Positions 34,974 through 43,364 of a stretch of DNA of 64,000 nucleotides are shown one piece after another. The notes under the pieces were generated by a model that made no database searches, was not told the origin of the DNA, and worked only from the letters and a program-made list of their open reading frames with translations. Every line of letters begins with the position of its first letter. Position 1 is the first letter of the stretch. The position numbers and the translations under genes are program-made. Location of the stretch: the NCBI GenBank assembly GCA_009993605.1, contig JAACTB010000007.1:496001-560000 (forward strand), written 5' to 3'. Source of the stretch: Erythrobacter sp. Lineage in GTDB: Bacteria; Pseudomonadota; Alphaproteobacteria; Sphingomonadales; Sphingomonadaceae.

Positions 34974-35978
34974 TTACGCGGCGCTCATGCGGATATTGCC
35001 GTTCACGCCATTGGGGAAGAAGCCCCCGCCGGTCGTCGACATGGCCGTAAGATAGGCGATGTTGAGGACCTGTCCGGCACTACGGCTGTAGACGATCGCA
35101 TTGTTGTCGGTAGGAACGATGTTCGTGCCTTCACCGAACGCCGTGCTCCGCGGGCGGATACCCTGGTCGAGATCGCTCGCGCCATCGAGGCTGTCGCGCG
35201 CATTCGAGATCGCTTCGCTGGCATCGATCAGCGCGGGAGCCTGGAGCCCCTTACGATACAACACCGTGCGAACCAGCCCCGCGTGATAGGCTTCCGCCGC
35301 GAGGATGCCGGCAGCCGCTTCGAGGAAGGCCTTGTTGGTAATCAGCGGTGACGCTCCCTTGTAGGCCGTCACACCGACATCTTCGAAGATGTAGGCGGCC
35401 AGAAGGAAGTTGTTGTCGTTCGCGTAGGGATCGAAGCTCTGCCCCGGGCCGACCAGGCCCGCAGCCCGCGCGGCGGACGAGAAGGCTCCATTGGGTGCGG
35501 TGCCGATATCGATCGCCGGTTGCGCCACTGCCGCAGTGCCGAGCGCGCTGCGCAGGAAGGCGACGTGCGCCCGCTCGTCCGAAGCGATCTCGCGCGCATA
35601 TTGCGCCACCAGCGGATCGGTGAAGTTAACCTTGCGGCCACCCGTCGCTTCGCCCCTCGTCCCGGTTCCGTCGAGCAGATTGCTCGCCAGCCCCGACCCG
35701 GTCGCCGCATAGAGATAGAACTGCGCTTCCAAGTATTCGAGGTTCAGCGCGAAGTTAAGCACATCCCCATCGTTCAGCGCGCTGCTGGGGGCGGGCGTCG
35801 GAGCGGGCGTGGGCGCCGGCGTTCCGCCGATTGGCGGCGGCGTGTTGTCGTCCCCGCCACAACCCACCAGCGAAAACGCTGCGGTGCTGGCTCCGGCGAA
35901 GTGCAGGAATCGGCGGCGCTCAAGGCGACGGTCGGCTCCGGCCTGCATGACCTCAAGGATGATATCGCGGTCTTTCAT
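34974..35978 (-). CDS. Exported ferritin-like domain protein (Pcc13-62 type), lipoprotein-like
   Basis: The product has 334 aa. The N-terminus has a twin-arginine-like motif (RRRFLHFAGAS) followed by a lipobox-like LVGCGG and a Pro-rich linker (TPAPTPAPTPAP). The ferritin-like four-helix core contains [44 protein letters not shown] and AAEAYHAGLVR, giving the spaced Glu/His residues expected of a carboxylate-bridged di-metal fold. Homologues include the plant desiccation-related protein PCC13-62 and many Tat-exported bacterial proteins of unknown function. The C-terminal block [18 protein letters not shown] is shared with its neighbour. It lies 21 bp downstream of its paralogue, forming a two-gene operon. 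Confidence 0.85.
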   Translation of the reverse strand: MKDRDIILEVMQAGADRRLERRRFLHFAGASTAAFSLVGCGGDDNTPPPIGGTPAPTPAPTPAPSSALNDGDVLNFALNLEYLEAQFYLYAATGSGLASNLLDGTGTRGEATGGRKVNFTDPLVAQYAREIASDERAHVAFLRSALGTAAVAQPAIDIGTAPNGAFSSAARAAGLVGPGQSFDPYANDNNFLLAAYIFEDVGVTAYKGASPLITNKAFLEAAAGILAAEAYHAGLVRTVLYRKGLQAPALIDASEAISNARDSLDGASDLDQGIRPRSTAFGEGTNIVPTDNNAIVYSRSAGQVLNIAYLTAMSTTGGGFFPNGVNGNIRMSAA

Positions 35979-35999
35979 GCTCGTATCCTCTCGGTTTAA

Positions 36000-36959
36000 T
36001 TAGTTTGCCGCGCTCATGCGCAGAGTGCCGTTGACGCCGTTCGGGAAGAAGCCCCCGCCGGTGACGGCCATATTGTTGAGATAGACGATGTTGAGCACCT
36101 GTCCGGCGGAACGGCTGTAGGCGAGGCCATTCGCGTCCAGCGGGGCGATGTTGCTCGCCGTGCCGCCGCTCATCTGACTGGTGGTCAGCCCCTGGTCGAG
36201 GTCGGTCGACCCGTCGAGGCTGTCGCGCGCGTTCGAGATCGCGATCGAGGCATCGATGAGGGCCGGGGCCTGCATCCCCTTCGCATAAAGCGTCGTGCGC
36301 ACCAGACTCGCGTGGTAGGCCTCGACCGCCAGAATGCCGGCCGCCGCTTCTAGGAAGGTCTTGTTGCTGATGAGGGGGGAAGCCCCCTTGTAAGCGGTGA
36401 CGCCGACATCTTCGAAGATATAGGCCGCGAGGAGGAAGTTCTCGTCGCTGGCATAGGGGTCGAACGATTGGCCCGGCCCGATCAGCCCCGCAGCGCGCGC
36501 CGCGGTGGAGAACGCTCCGTTCGGGCTGGCGCCGATGTCGATCGCGGGCTGCGCGACCGCGGCGGCGCCGAGTGCGCCGCGCAGGAAGGCGACGTGAGCC
36601 TGTTCGTCGGCGGCGATCTCGCGAGCATAAGCAGCCACGGCGGGATCGGTGAAGTTGACGCGGCGTCCGCCAGTGGCCTGGCCCCTGGTGCCGGTGCCCG
36701 ACAGCAGGCTTTCCGGGAGACCGGCTCCGCTTGCGGCGTAGACGTAGAATTGCGCTTCGAGATATTCGAGATTGAGCGCGAAATTCAGAATGTCACCGTC
36801 CGACACGCTCTGCGCGGCGACGGGGCTGGACTTGTTGGCGAGGACGAAGCCCCCTGCCGCGGCGGATGCGGCGGCGAATCCACGAAACATATCGCGACGG
36901 CTGGTCCTGCGACCCTCGCGAGCCTCGAGGACCTCAATAATTTTCTGATCGTCTGGCAT
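36000..36959 (-). CDS. Tat-exported ferritin-like domain protein, paralogue of the next gene
   Basis: The product has 319 aa. ATG 36959 follows a GGGAG ribosome site; the ORF extension to 37115 is promoter sequence. The twin-arginine signal is [21 protein letters not shown]. The ferritin-like core is nearly identical in layout to the adjacent gene ([56 protein letters not shown]) and ends [19 protein letters not shown]. Unlike its paralogue it has no lipobox-like Cys or Pro-rich linker, so one product is probably free in the periplasm and the other membrane-tethered. A role in metal handling, redox or desiccation stress is inferred from the fold only. Confidence 0.85.
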   Translation of the reverse strand: MPDDQKIIEVLEAREGRRTSRRDMFRGFAAASAAAGGFVLANKSSPVAAQSVSDGDILNFALNLEYLEAQFYVYAASGAGLPESLLSGTGTRGQATGGRRVNFTDPAVAAYAREIAADEQAHVAFLRGALGAAAVAQPAIDIGASPNGAFSTAARAAGLIGPGQSFDPYASDENFLLAAYIFEDVGVTAYKGASPLISNKTFLEAAAGILAVEAYHASLVRTTLYAKGMQAPALIDASIAISNARDSLDGSTDLDQGLTTSQMSGGTASNIAPLDANGLAYSRSAGQVLNIVYLNNMAVTGGGFFPNGVNGTLRMSAAN

Positions 36960-37179
36960 CGGAAACTCCCTCGAGACTCGATCTGGCTTAACGAGGGCCA
37001 ACCTACCGGGAAGCGCGCTTTGCGCAGTGCTGGGTACGGCAGCGTACGAAAAAACTGCGCATAACCGCGTAAAACTAAAATGGTTGATCTTCGCGACCGG
37101 TTGGCTCGGATACATCGTAACTCTGCCGACAGGAAATCGAGACCATCAAGGCCTCGGCACGCGGCGGGGGAGTTCAGGG

Positions 37180-37899
37180 ATGCCGTTCACTACGCCGGAA
37201 GACGGTATGACCGGATTGGCCAACGGCTTTCTCGCATCGTTGAGCCAGGCGGATCGCGACCTTCTTGAACCGTGCCTGTTGCGCTTGCGGTTCCAGAGCG
37301 GGGATCTCCTTACCCATTCCCCGGACGAAACCCGCCTCGTCTATTTCCCGGTTACGCTGGTCGCCTGCGTACAATTCGCCGATCAGGGAAGCGGGATCGG
37401 CATGGTGGGACGCGAGGGGATCGTGGGGCTGTCGGCGGTCCTGGGCGAACCCTTCGATGACGCGATGGAAGCGACGGTCCTAATGGAAGGCGGCTGGACC
37501 CTCGCGATCACGGTGGAGGATTTACAGCGGGCCTGTCTCGCCAGTCCGACCCTGTCGCTGTCTCTCCTGGGCTTCCTCCATTCTTATTCCAGCCAGCTCG
37601 GCTGGATGATCCGCGCCCGCGATCGCGGAAACTTCAAACAGCGCCTGTGTGCCTGGCTGTTGATGCTGCATGATCGGGTGGACAGCGATTTCCTCCAGCT
37701 CACGCACGGCAGCCTCGCCGTCCAGCTCGGCGTGCGGCGCGCGAGCGTGACCGATGCGCTGCATATCCTTGAAGGCGAAGCGTGCCTGCGGTGCAGCCGC
37801 GGCCTGATCAGCCTGATGGACAGGGCACGCCTGAGACGCAATGCGGGGCGATTCTACGAGCCCCCGCGGGTAGACCTTGTCACGGCTCTTCCGACTTAG
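37180..37899 (+). CDS. Crp/Fnr family transcriptional regulator
   Basis: The product has 239 aa. ATG 37180 (MPFTTPEDG) is preceded by a GGGGGAG stretch; ATG 37207 is an alternative. An N-terminal cNMP-binding-like jelly roll (LRFQSGDLLTHSPDETRLVYFP) leads to a winged helix-turn-helix (HGSLAVQLGVRRASVTDALHILEG). No Cys cluster typical of Fe-S Fnr proteins is present at the N-terminus. It is divergent from the ferritin-like operon across 220 bp and followed by a second regulator of the same family after 75 bp. It may control the ferritin-like genes; this is inferred from position. Confidence 0.88.
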   Translation: MPFTTPEDGMTGLANGFLASLSQADRDLLEPCLLRLRFQSGDLLTHSPDETRLVYFPVTLVACVQFADQGSGIGMVGREGIVGLSAVLGEPFDDAMEATVLMEGGWTLAITVEDLQRACLASPTLSLSLLGFLHSYSSQLGWMIRARDRGNFKQRLCAWLLMLHDRVDSDFLQLTHGSLAVQLGVRRASVTDALHILEGEACLRCSRGLISLMDRARLRRNAGRFYEPPRVDLVTALPT

Positions 37900-37974
37900 C
37901 TCGTTCCCAGATCATCGATCATCGTCGGAACGTCTCCGGTTGATCCGGCACGTCATTTCGGGTGAAAGGATGGC

Positions 37975-38730
37975 ATGATCGATCAAGCCGAGGACACGTC
38001 CCCCCCTGCCGACAGAAAGCGGATCATCTCTCGTCTGGCGGGGTTCGCGACACTCGATCCGGCCGAAATCGAGCGCCTGCTCACCTTCGAAGGCCCAAAA
38101 AGCGAATTCGTCCGTGGCGATATCATTCGGTCGGAAGGCGAGCGCGAGCTCTATCTGCTGCTCGACGGCTGGGCCGCGAGCGCGGTGGTGCTAGCGGACG
38201 GTTCGCGTCAGCTGATCACGGCGAACCTGCCGGGCGATATCCTCGGCCTTCCCGCACTCGCCATGGAGGAACCGATCGACACGGTCGTGGCGCTCACCCC
38301 GGTGAAGGTGATCCACATCTCGCAGCCGCAGCTCGGTGAATTGTTCGCGCACAGCCCCCGGCTCGCCGCGATCATGTTCCTGATATCGCAGGAAGAGCGC
38401 TCGCTTCTGATGGAGCGTCTGGCCCTGACCGGGCAGGCGTCCGCCCTCACCAGTCTCGCCGCGCTCATTCTCCGCCTCTACGAGCGCAACGGCCAGGTCG
38501 ACGACGCGCCGACCGCAAGCTTCTTCATGCCGTTGACCCAGCGCGAATTGGGCGAGCTGATCGGGGTCAGCAGCGTCCACACCAATAGCCTGATCAAGAA
38601 ATTACGAAACGAAGGCGTGGTGTCGATCAAGAACCGAATGCTGACGATCGAGGACAAGCCGCGTTTGATCGAAATCGCCGGCATCTCCCCCTGGCGCCGC
38701 TCCAGGCCGAGCTGGCTTCCCGGCCTCTGA
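37975..38730 (+). CDS. Crp/Fnr family transcriptional regulator (second copy)
   Basis: The product has 251 aa with an N-terminal cNMP-binding domain (SEFVRGDIIRSEGERELYLLLDG) and a C-terminal winged helix (LTQRELGELIGVSSVHTNSLIKKL). It is diverged from the preceding regulator, so this is not a recent duplication. Proteins with this LTQRELGELIGVS helix are common in alphaproteobacteria near stress and oxygen-response genes. It converges on the mobA-fdhD gene with a 44-bp gap. Targets are not evident. Confidence 0.9.
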   Translation: MIDQAEDTSPPADRKRIISRLAGFATLDPAEIERLLTFEGPKSEFVRGDIIRSEGERELYLLLDGWAASAVVLADGSRQLITANLPGDILGLPALAMEEPIDTVVALTPVKVIHISQPQLGELFAHSPRLAAIMFLISQEERSLLMERLALTGQASALTSLAALILRLYERNGQVDDAPTASFFMPLTQRELGELIGVSSVHTNSLIKKLRNEGVVSIKNRMLTIEDKPRLIEIAGISPWRRSRPSWLPGL

Positions 38731-38774
38731 TCCCCGCCCTCGCCTGATTGCGCCGACCCGGCAATCGCCCGTTC

Positions 38775-40127
38775 TCAGAACAGACGATGGGGATCGGTGA
38801 TGACGAGCGCACTATCGTCGCGGGCCAAAGCCAGCAGAGTCAGCCGCCCTTCTCTCGCCCGCGCGATCGCGAGGCTGGACGGGGCGCTGATCGTCACCAG
38901 CATAAGTATTCCGGCCCGCACGGTCTTTTCGACCAGTTCCTGGCTGCACCGCGCGCTGAGCAGCGCGAACCCACGGTCCGGTTCCATCTCTTGGCGGGCG
39001 AGGGCTCCGATCAGCTTGTCGAGCGCGTTATGCCGCCCGACATCCTCGCGCAGCAGCAGAATGTCGCCGTCCCACGAACAGAACGCCGCTGCATGGGCGG
39101 CTCCGGTCGCCATGCCAAGATACTGGTGGCCGCGCATCCGCGAAAGCGCCCGGTGGATCGCGGCAGGCTCGGCCTTGGGAACGGTTTCCAGCGGAGCGAG
39201 CGGCGCCAGCGCGGCCGCCACGGATTCGATCCCGCAAATGCCGCAGCTGCTTTCCGAAACGCGGGTCCGCGCGCGCTCCATGAGCCGGGGCAGGCTTTCC
39301 GGGGGGAGATTGGCACGGGCCACCCATCCGCCCCCGGACCGGTGGAGCTGGACGTCCCCGATCTCGCCGCTCTTCGCCAGGTCTTCCGCCAGGGCGAAGC
39401 CGGTCACGAAATCTTCGAGATCCGTCGGCGTGGCCATCATCACCGCATAGCCGATCCCGTTGAATTCGATCGCGACCGGGATTTCCACCGGAACGGTGCG
39501 GGGCGTTTCGCTGATATGGCCGCTCGCGAAGTCCAGCACCCGCAGAGCGTGGATTTCCGCTCCCTCGCCAAGCGTTCCGTTTTTCTCCAACGCAGTCAGC
39601 ATGTCCTCGCTGTTGAGATTGACCGGCGGTTGCCCGAAGAAATCGACGCTCCGCGCCTCGCAGGCTTCGATCCACGATCGGACCGAGCGATGGCCTGCGT
39701 GCAAATGGCTCTCGAGATCCGGGGCCAGCGCAGTAGGCCAGAGGCCGAAAAGCCAATGGTCCGCCAGCACCGCCGGACCGGTTGTGCCCAGCAGGTCCGC
39801 CAATCCCTGCGGGATGGGATGGGCATCGACCGGGGCGCTTAGAACGGCATCGAAACCGTGTTGCAACGCATGCGAAAGCGCGGCGCAAAGCCCGGCCAGC
39901 GGGCCGAGACCGGATTCGGGCCTGTCGGGCAAGGTCACGATGCCGGGTTCGGGCGCGCGGTCATTATTCGCACACAGGACAACTGCATCACATTCGGTCT
40001 CGAGGCTGGCGATCGCATGATGCAGCAGCGACCGGCCCTGCCACAGCGCCTCGCCCTTGTCGGACCCGAACCGCGTGCTTCGACCGCCCGCCAGCACCGC
40101 TCCGAGGATTCTGCCGCGATCCGCCAT
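38775..40127 (-). CDS. Fused molybdenum cofactor guanylyltransferase (MobA) and FdhD
   Basis: The product has 450 aa from ATG 40127 (MADRGRILGAVLAGG), where MobA homologues normally begin; ATG 40199 is a weaker alternative. Residues 1 to about 185 are MobA: AVLAGGRSTRFGSDKGEALW, then SAPVDAHPIP. From about 215 the sequence is FdhD: VAIEFNGIGYAVMMATPTDL, the SSCGICG motif with the CxxC of the sulfurtransferase, and GAAHAAAF. MobA adds GMP to Moco, and FdhD sulfurates the cofactor of formate-dehydrogenase-type enzymes. One polypeptide therefore supplies two maturation steps to the divergent YdeP-like oxidoreductase 127 bp away. Confidence 0.92.
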   Translation of the reverse strand: MADRGRILGAVLAGGRSTRFGSDKGEALWQGRSLLHHAIASLETECDAVVLCANNDRAPEPGIVTLPDRPESGLGPLAGLCAALSHALQHGFDAVLSAPVDAHPIPQGLADLLGTTGPAVLADHWLFGLWPTALAPDLESHLHAGHRSVRSWIEACEARSVDFFGQPPVNLNSEDMLTALEKNGTLGEGAEIHALRVLDFASGHISETPRTVPVEIPVAIEFNGIGYAVMMATPTDLEDFVTGFALAEDLAKSGEIGDVQLHRSGGGWVARANLPPESLPRLMERARTRVSESSCGICGIESVAAALAPLAPLETVPKAEPAAIHRALSRMRGHQYLGMATGAAHAAAFCSWDGDILLLREDVGRHNALDKLIGALARQEMEPDRGFALLSARCSQELVEKTVRAGILMLVTISAPSSLAIARAREGRLTLLALARDDSALVITDPHRLF

Positions 40128-40254
40128 GCGCGACACTTCGCCCAATCTCGGCGCGGGCGCAAGGACCGCAGGATCTACGGCAAACCCTCGGTAAGGCATT
40201 GCCAAGCGTGGGTTAGGGGCGCATTCGATACGCTTTACCGATCGGGAGCGCAGA

Positions 40255-42558
40255 ATGGCGGACAATTCAAAGACCAACGTCGACGACCTGCCCCATTCGC
40301 CCGGCCCCGCCGGTGGCTGGGGTTCGATGAAGGGTATCGCGCGGATCTACGCCGAAACCTCGGCCTCTCCCGGCGCTCTCGACAGTCTGCGGCGGCTGAA
40401 CAAACCCAAGGGCGTGATGTGCGTGTCCTGCGCATGGCCGAAACCGGCGAATTATTCCGCGTTCGAATTCTGCGAAAACGGCGCGAAGGCCACCTTGTGG
40501 GAATTGACCGGCGATCGCTGCACGCCCGAATTCTTCGCCGAGGACGGCCACACGGTAACCGAATTGCGCGAATGGTCGGATCACGAACTCGAGAAATCGG
40601 GGCGCCTGACCCATCCGATGAAATACGACGCCGCAACCGATCGCTACGTCGCCGTCGAGTGGGACCACGCCTTTGCCGAAATCGGCGCCACCTTGCGCGA
40701 CTTGCCGCGGGACGATGTCGTCTTCTACGCATCCGGCCATGCGGGTCTCGAGGCGAGCTATCTCTACGCCCTGCTCGCGCGGGCCTACGGGAACAACAAC
40801 CTGCCGCAGAGCAGCAATATGTGCCACGAGACGACCTCGGTCGGCCTGACCAAGGTAATCGGATCCCCCGTCGGCACGGTCACGTTCGACGATCTCGCCG
40901 AGACCGACTGCTATTTCTATTTCGGGCAGAACCCCGGCACGAACAGCCCGCGCTTCCTGCACAATCTCAAGGATCTGAAGGATCGCGGCGGCAAGATCGT
41001 TACTTTCAATCCGGTGATCGAGCAGGGCCTCGTCTCCTTCGTCGACCCTCAGAACCCGCTGGCGATGATGACGGGCAAGGAAACAATCATTTCCGACCAG
41101 TATCACCAGGTCAAATCGGGCGGAGACGTCGCGGCGATCCTGGGCCTGTGCAAGGTGGTGGTCGAAGCCGACGACGAAGCCAAGCGGGCGGGCGTACGCG
41201 AAATCATCGACCATGATTTCATCGCGCAACACACGACCGGCTTCGAAGACTTCATCGCCCGCTGCCGCGATGCGCAATGGACCGATATCGAACAGGCCAG
41301 CGGGCTTACCGAGGCCGCGCTGCGCGACGCGGCGCAGGTCTATATCGAGGCCGAAAAGGTTATCGGCGTCTATGGGATGGGCTTCACCCAGCACACCCAT
41401 GGTGCGCTCAACATCGCGATGCTGGTCAATCTCCTGCTGCTGAAGGGCAATATCGGACGGCCCGGAACCGGATGCTGCCCGGTTCGCGGCCATTCCAACG
41501 TACAGGGCCAGCGCACGGTCGGCATCGCGGAGAAGGCGCATCTCGTCCCGCTCGACAAGCTGAAAGACCTGTTCGATTTCGACCCGCCGACGAAAGACGG
41601 GATGCATGTCGTCGATGCGGTCCAGGGCCTGATCGATGGCAAGGTGCGCGGCTTCGTCTCGCTCGGCGGCAATCTGGTGCGCGCCGTGCCCGATCAGAAG
41701 CGGATGGAGGACGGCTGGGCGAGCCAGGACATCGTCGTGATGGTGTCGACCAAGCTCAATCGCAGCCATCTCTATCCGGGCAAACAGGCCTATATCCTCC
41801 CCTGCCTCGGCCGGTCCGAGGTGGACGAGCAGAAGACCGGCAATCAGGCCGTGACGAGCGAGGACAGCTTCTCGATGATCAACGGATCGGTCGGCCACCG
41901 CCCGCTCGCTTCCGAACATTTGAAGAGCGAACTCGCGATCGTCACCGGGATCGCCAAGGCTACGCTCGATCCCAATCCGAAATTGAAATGGGACGAATGG
42001 ACGGGCGATTATTCGCTGGTGCGCGACCTGATCGAGGCGACCTATCCCGACGATTTCCACGATTTCAACAAGCGTATGTTCGAGGCAGGCGGTTTCTGGC
42101 GCGGCAATCCGGCGGCGGAGCGGGTCTGGAAGACGGACAGCGGAAAGGCCGTGATCACCACGCCGCCGCAGCTGACTTCGCTCGGGTTCGAGGACAGGCC
42201 GGGCCGCTATCGCCTGCTGACCATGCGGTCCAACGACCAGTTCAACACCACGATATACGGCTATTCCGATCGCTTCCGCGGGATCGAGGGCACGCGCGAC
42301 GTGATTTTGATGAACCCCGACGACATAGCCGAAGCCGGTCTCAAGGATGGCGATACCGTCCGCCTCGTCGGCGATTACGATGGCGACGATGTCGAGCGCC
42401 ATCTGGGCGGGCTGAAGCTCGTCGCCTACAAGCTGCCGCGCGGTACGATCGCGGGCTATTATCCCGAATGCAACGTGCTGGTGCCGATCACGCACCATGA
42501 CGAGCTGTCGAAGACGCCGGCGTCGAAATCGGTCCCGGTCAGGATCGAGGCCGCTTGA
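40255..42558 (+). CDS. FdhF/YdeP family molybdopterin oxidoreductase
   Basis: The product has 767 aa, the usual length of the YdeP family. It carries the N-terminal MCVSCAWPKP cysteine pair, the molybdopterin oxidoreductase core (VFYASGHAGLEASYLYAL, SSNMCHETTSVGL, FGQNPGTNSPR) and a C-terminal dinucleotide-binding domain (YRLLTMRSNDQFNTTIYGY). The protein should bind bis-MGD. It lacks the full ferredoxin-like four-Cys cluster of classic FdhF. YdeP in enterobacteria is linked to acid resistance; formate oxidation has not been generally established. Its stop overlaps the start of a DUF4396 membrane protein, a probable partner. Confidence 0.9.
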   Translation: MADNSKTNVDDLPHSPGPAGGWGSMKGIARIYAETSASPGALDSLRRLNKPKGVMCVSCAWPKPANYSAFEFCENGAKATLWELTGDRCTPEFFAEDGHTVTELREWSDHELEKSGRLTHPMKYDAATDRYVAVEWDHAFAEIGATLRDLPRDDVVFYASGHAGLEASYLYALLARAYGNNNLPQSSNMCHETTSVGLTKVIGSPVGTVTFDDLAETDCYFYFGQNPGTNSPRFLHNLKDLKDRGGKIVTFNPVIEQGLVSFVDPQNPLAMMTGKETIISDQYHQVKSGGDVAAILGLCKVVVEADDEAKRAGVREIIDHDFIAQHTTGFEDFIARCRDAQWTDIEQASGLTEAALRDAAQVYIEAEKVIGVYGMGFTQHTHGALNIAMLVNLLLLKGNIGRPGTGCCPVRGHSNVQGQRTVGIAEKAHLVPLDKLKDLFDFDPPTKDGMHVVDAVQGLIDGKVRGFVSLGGNLVRAVPDQKRMEDGWASQDIVVMVSTKLNRSHLYPGKQAYILPCLGRSEVDEQKTGNQAVTSEDSFSMINGSVGHRPLASEHLKSELAIVTGIAKATLDPNPKLKWDEWTGDYSLVRDLIEATYPDDFHDFNKRMFEAGGFWRGNPAAERVWKTDSGKAVITTPPQLTSLGFEDRPGRYRLLTMRSNDQFNTTIYGYSDRFRGIEGTRDVILMNPDDIAEAGLKDGDTVRLVGDYDGDDVERHLGGLKLVAYKLPRGTIAGYYPECNVLVPITHHDELSKTPASKSVPVRIEAA

Positions 42559-43250
42559 ATTTGGCAACGATCCCGCAAGGGGTTTATCTGACCGCAATCG
42601 CCCTGCTGATGCTGGGCGTGATCTGTTCGGCCTATATGGCATGGCAGATTCAGCGCACGCCGCCCAAGATGGCGGTGATGCGGTTCGTCTGGCCGCTCTG
42701 CGCCCTGTTCGCAGGCCCACTGCTGATCTGGTTCTACCATCTATATGCCGGGATCGAGGCGAGCGATACGCCTTTTGCCGCGAAGGTAGCCAAAGGCACG
42801 CTGCATTGCGGAGCGGGCTGTTCGCTGGCCGACCTCATCTGCGAGAATGTGGCCCATATCGCACCTGGCGTGCTCACCTTTTTCGGGATGGGGACAATTT
42901 TTGAAACGGAGATCTTCGCCCAGTGGATGATGGACTACGTCTTCGCTCTCTTGATCGGGATCGTTTTCCAGTATTTCGCCATCGCTCCTATGCGGGACCT
43001 GTCGGTCGGCGAGGGGATCCTGGCCGCCACGAAGGCGGACGTGCTCTCACTCACCAGCTGGCAGGTCGGCATGTATGGTTTCATGGGCTTGGCGCATTTC
43101 GTGCTTTTCCCCGCGCTGTTCGGAGAAAAGGTGGATGCGGGCAGTCCGGTGTTCTGGGTGGCGATGCAGATTGCCATGCTGGCAGGCTTTGCCACCGCCT
43201 ATTTTCCGAATTGGTGGCTGATCCGTTCGGGCCTGAAAGAGAAAATGTAA
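42555..43250 (+). CDS. DUF4396 multi-pass membrane protein
   Basis: The product has 231 aa from TTG 42555, which overlaps the oxidoreductase stop by 4 bp (TTGA) and follows a GAGG site. About six hydrophobic segments are visible. The DUF4396 signature HCGAGCSLADLICE lies in a loop after the second segment and has two Cys and a His positioned to bind a metal or form a disulfide. A GIVFQYFAIAPMRDLSVGEG segment follows, as in other DUF4396 proteins. Function is unknown. Coupling to a molybdoenzyme suggests an electron-transfer or membrane-anchor role, which is inference. Confidence 0.82.
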   Translation: MNLATIPQGVYLTAIALLMLGVICSAYMAWQIQRTPPKMAVMRFVWPLCALFAGPLLIWFYHLYAGIEASDTPFAAKVAKGTLHCGAGCSLADLICENVAHIAPGVLTFFGMGTIFETEIFAQWMMDYVFALLIGIVFQYFAIAPMRDLSVGEGILAATKADVLSLTSWQVGMYGFMGLAHFVLFPALFGEKVDAGSPVFWVAMQIAMLAGFATAYFPNWWLIRSGLKEKM

Positions 43251-43364
43251 CCGGGTTCGCGCATTGAGAATCATGGGCCGAGTTAGAGTTACCAGCCCGC
43301 CAGCCGTTCGGTGCGGCCGATATGCTCCACCGCGGGATGCGGAGGGCGAACAGGTTATCGCCAA

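Noticed and set aside
40267-42720. 817-aa minus-strand ORF opposite the YdeP-like gene
   Set aside because: Antisense to a full-length molybdopterin oxidoreductase and runs into the next gene.
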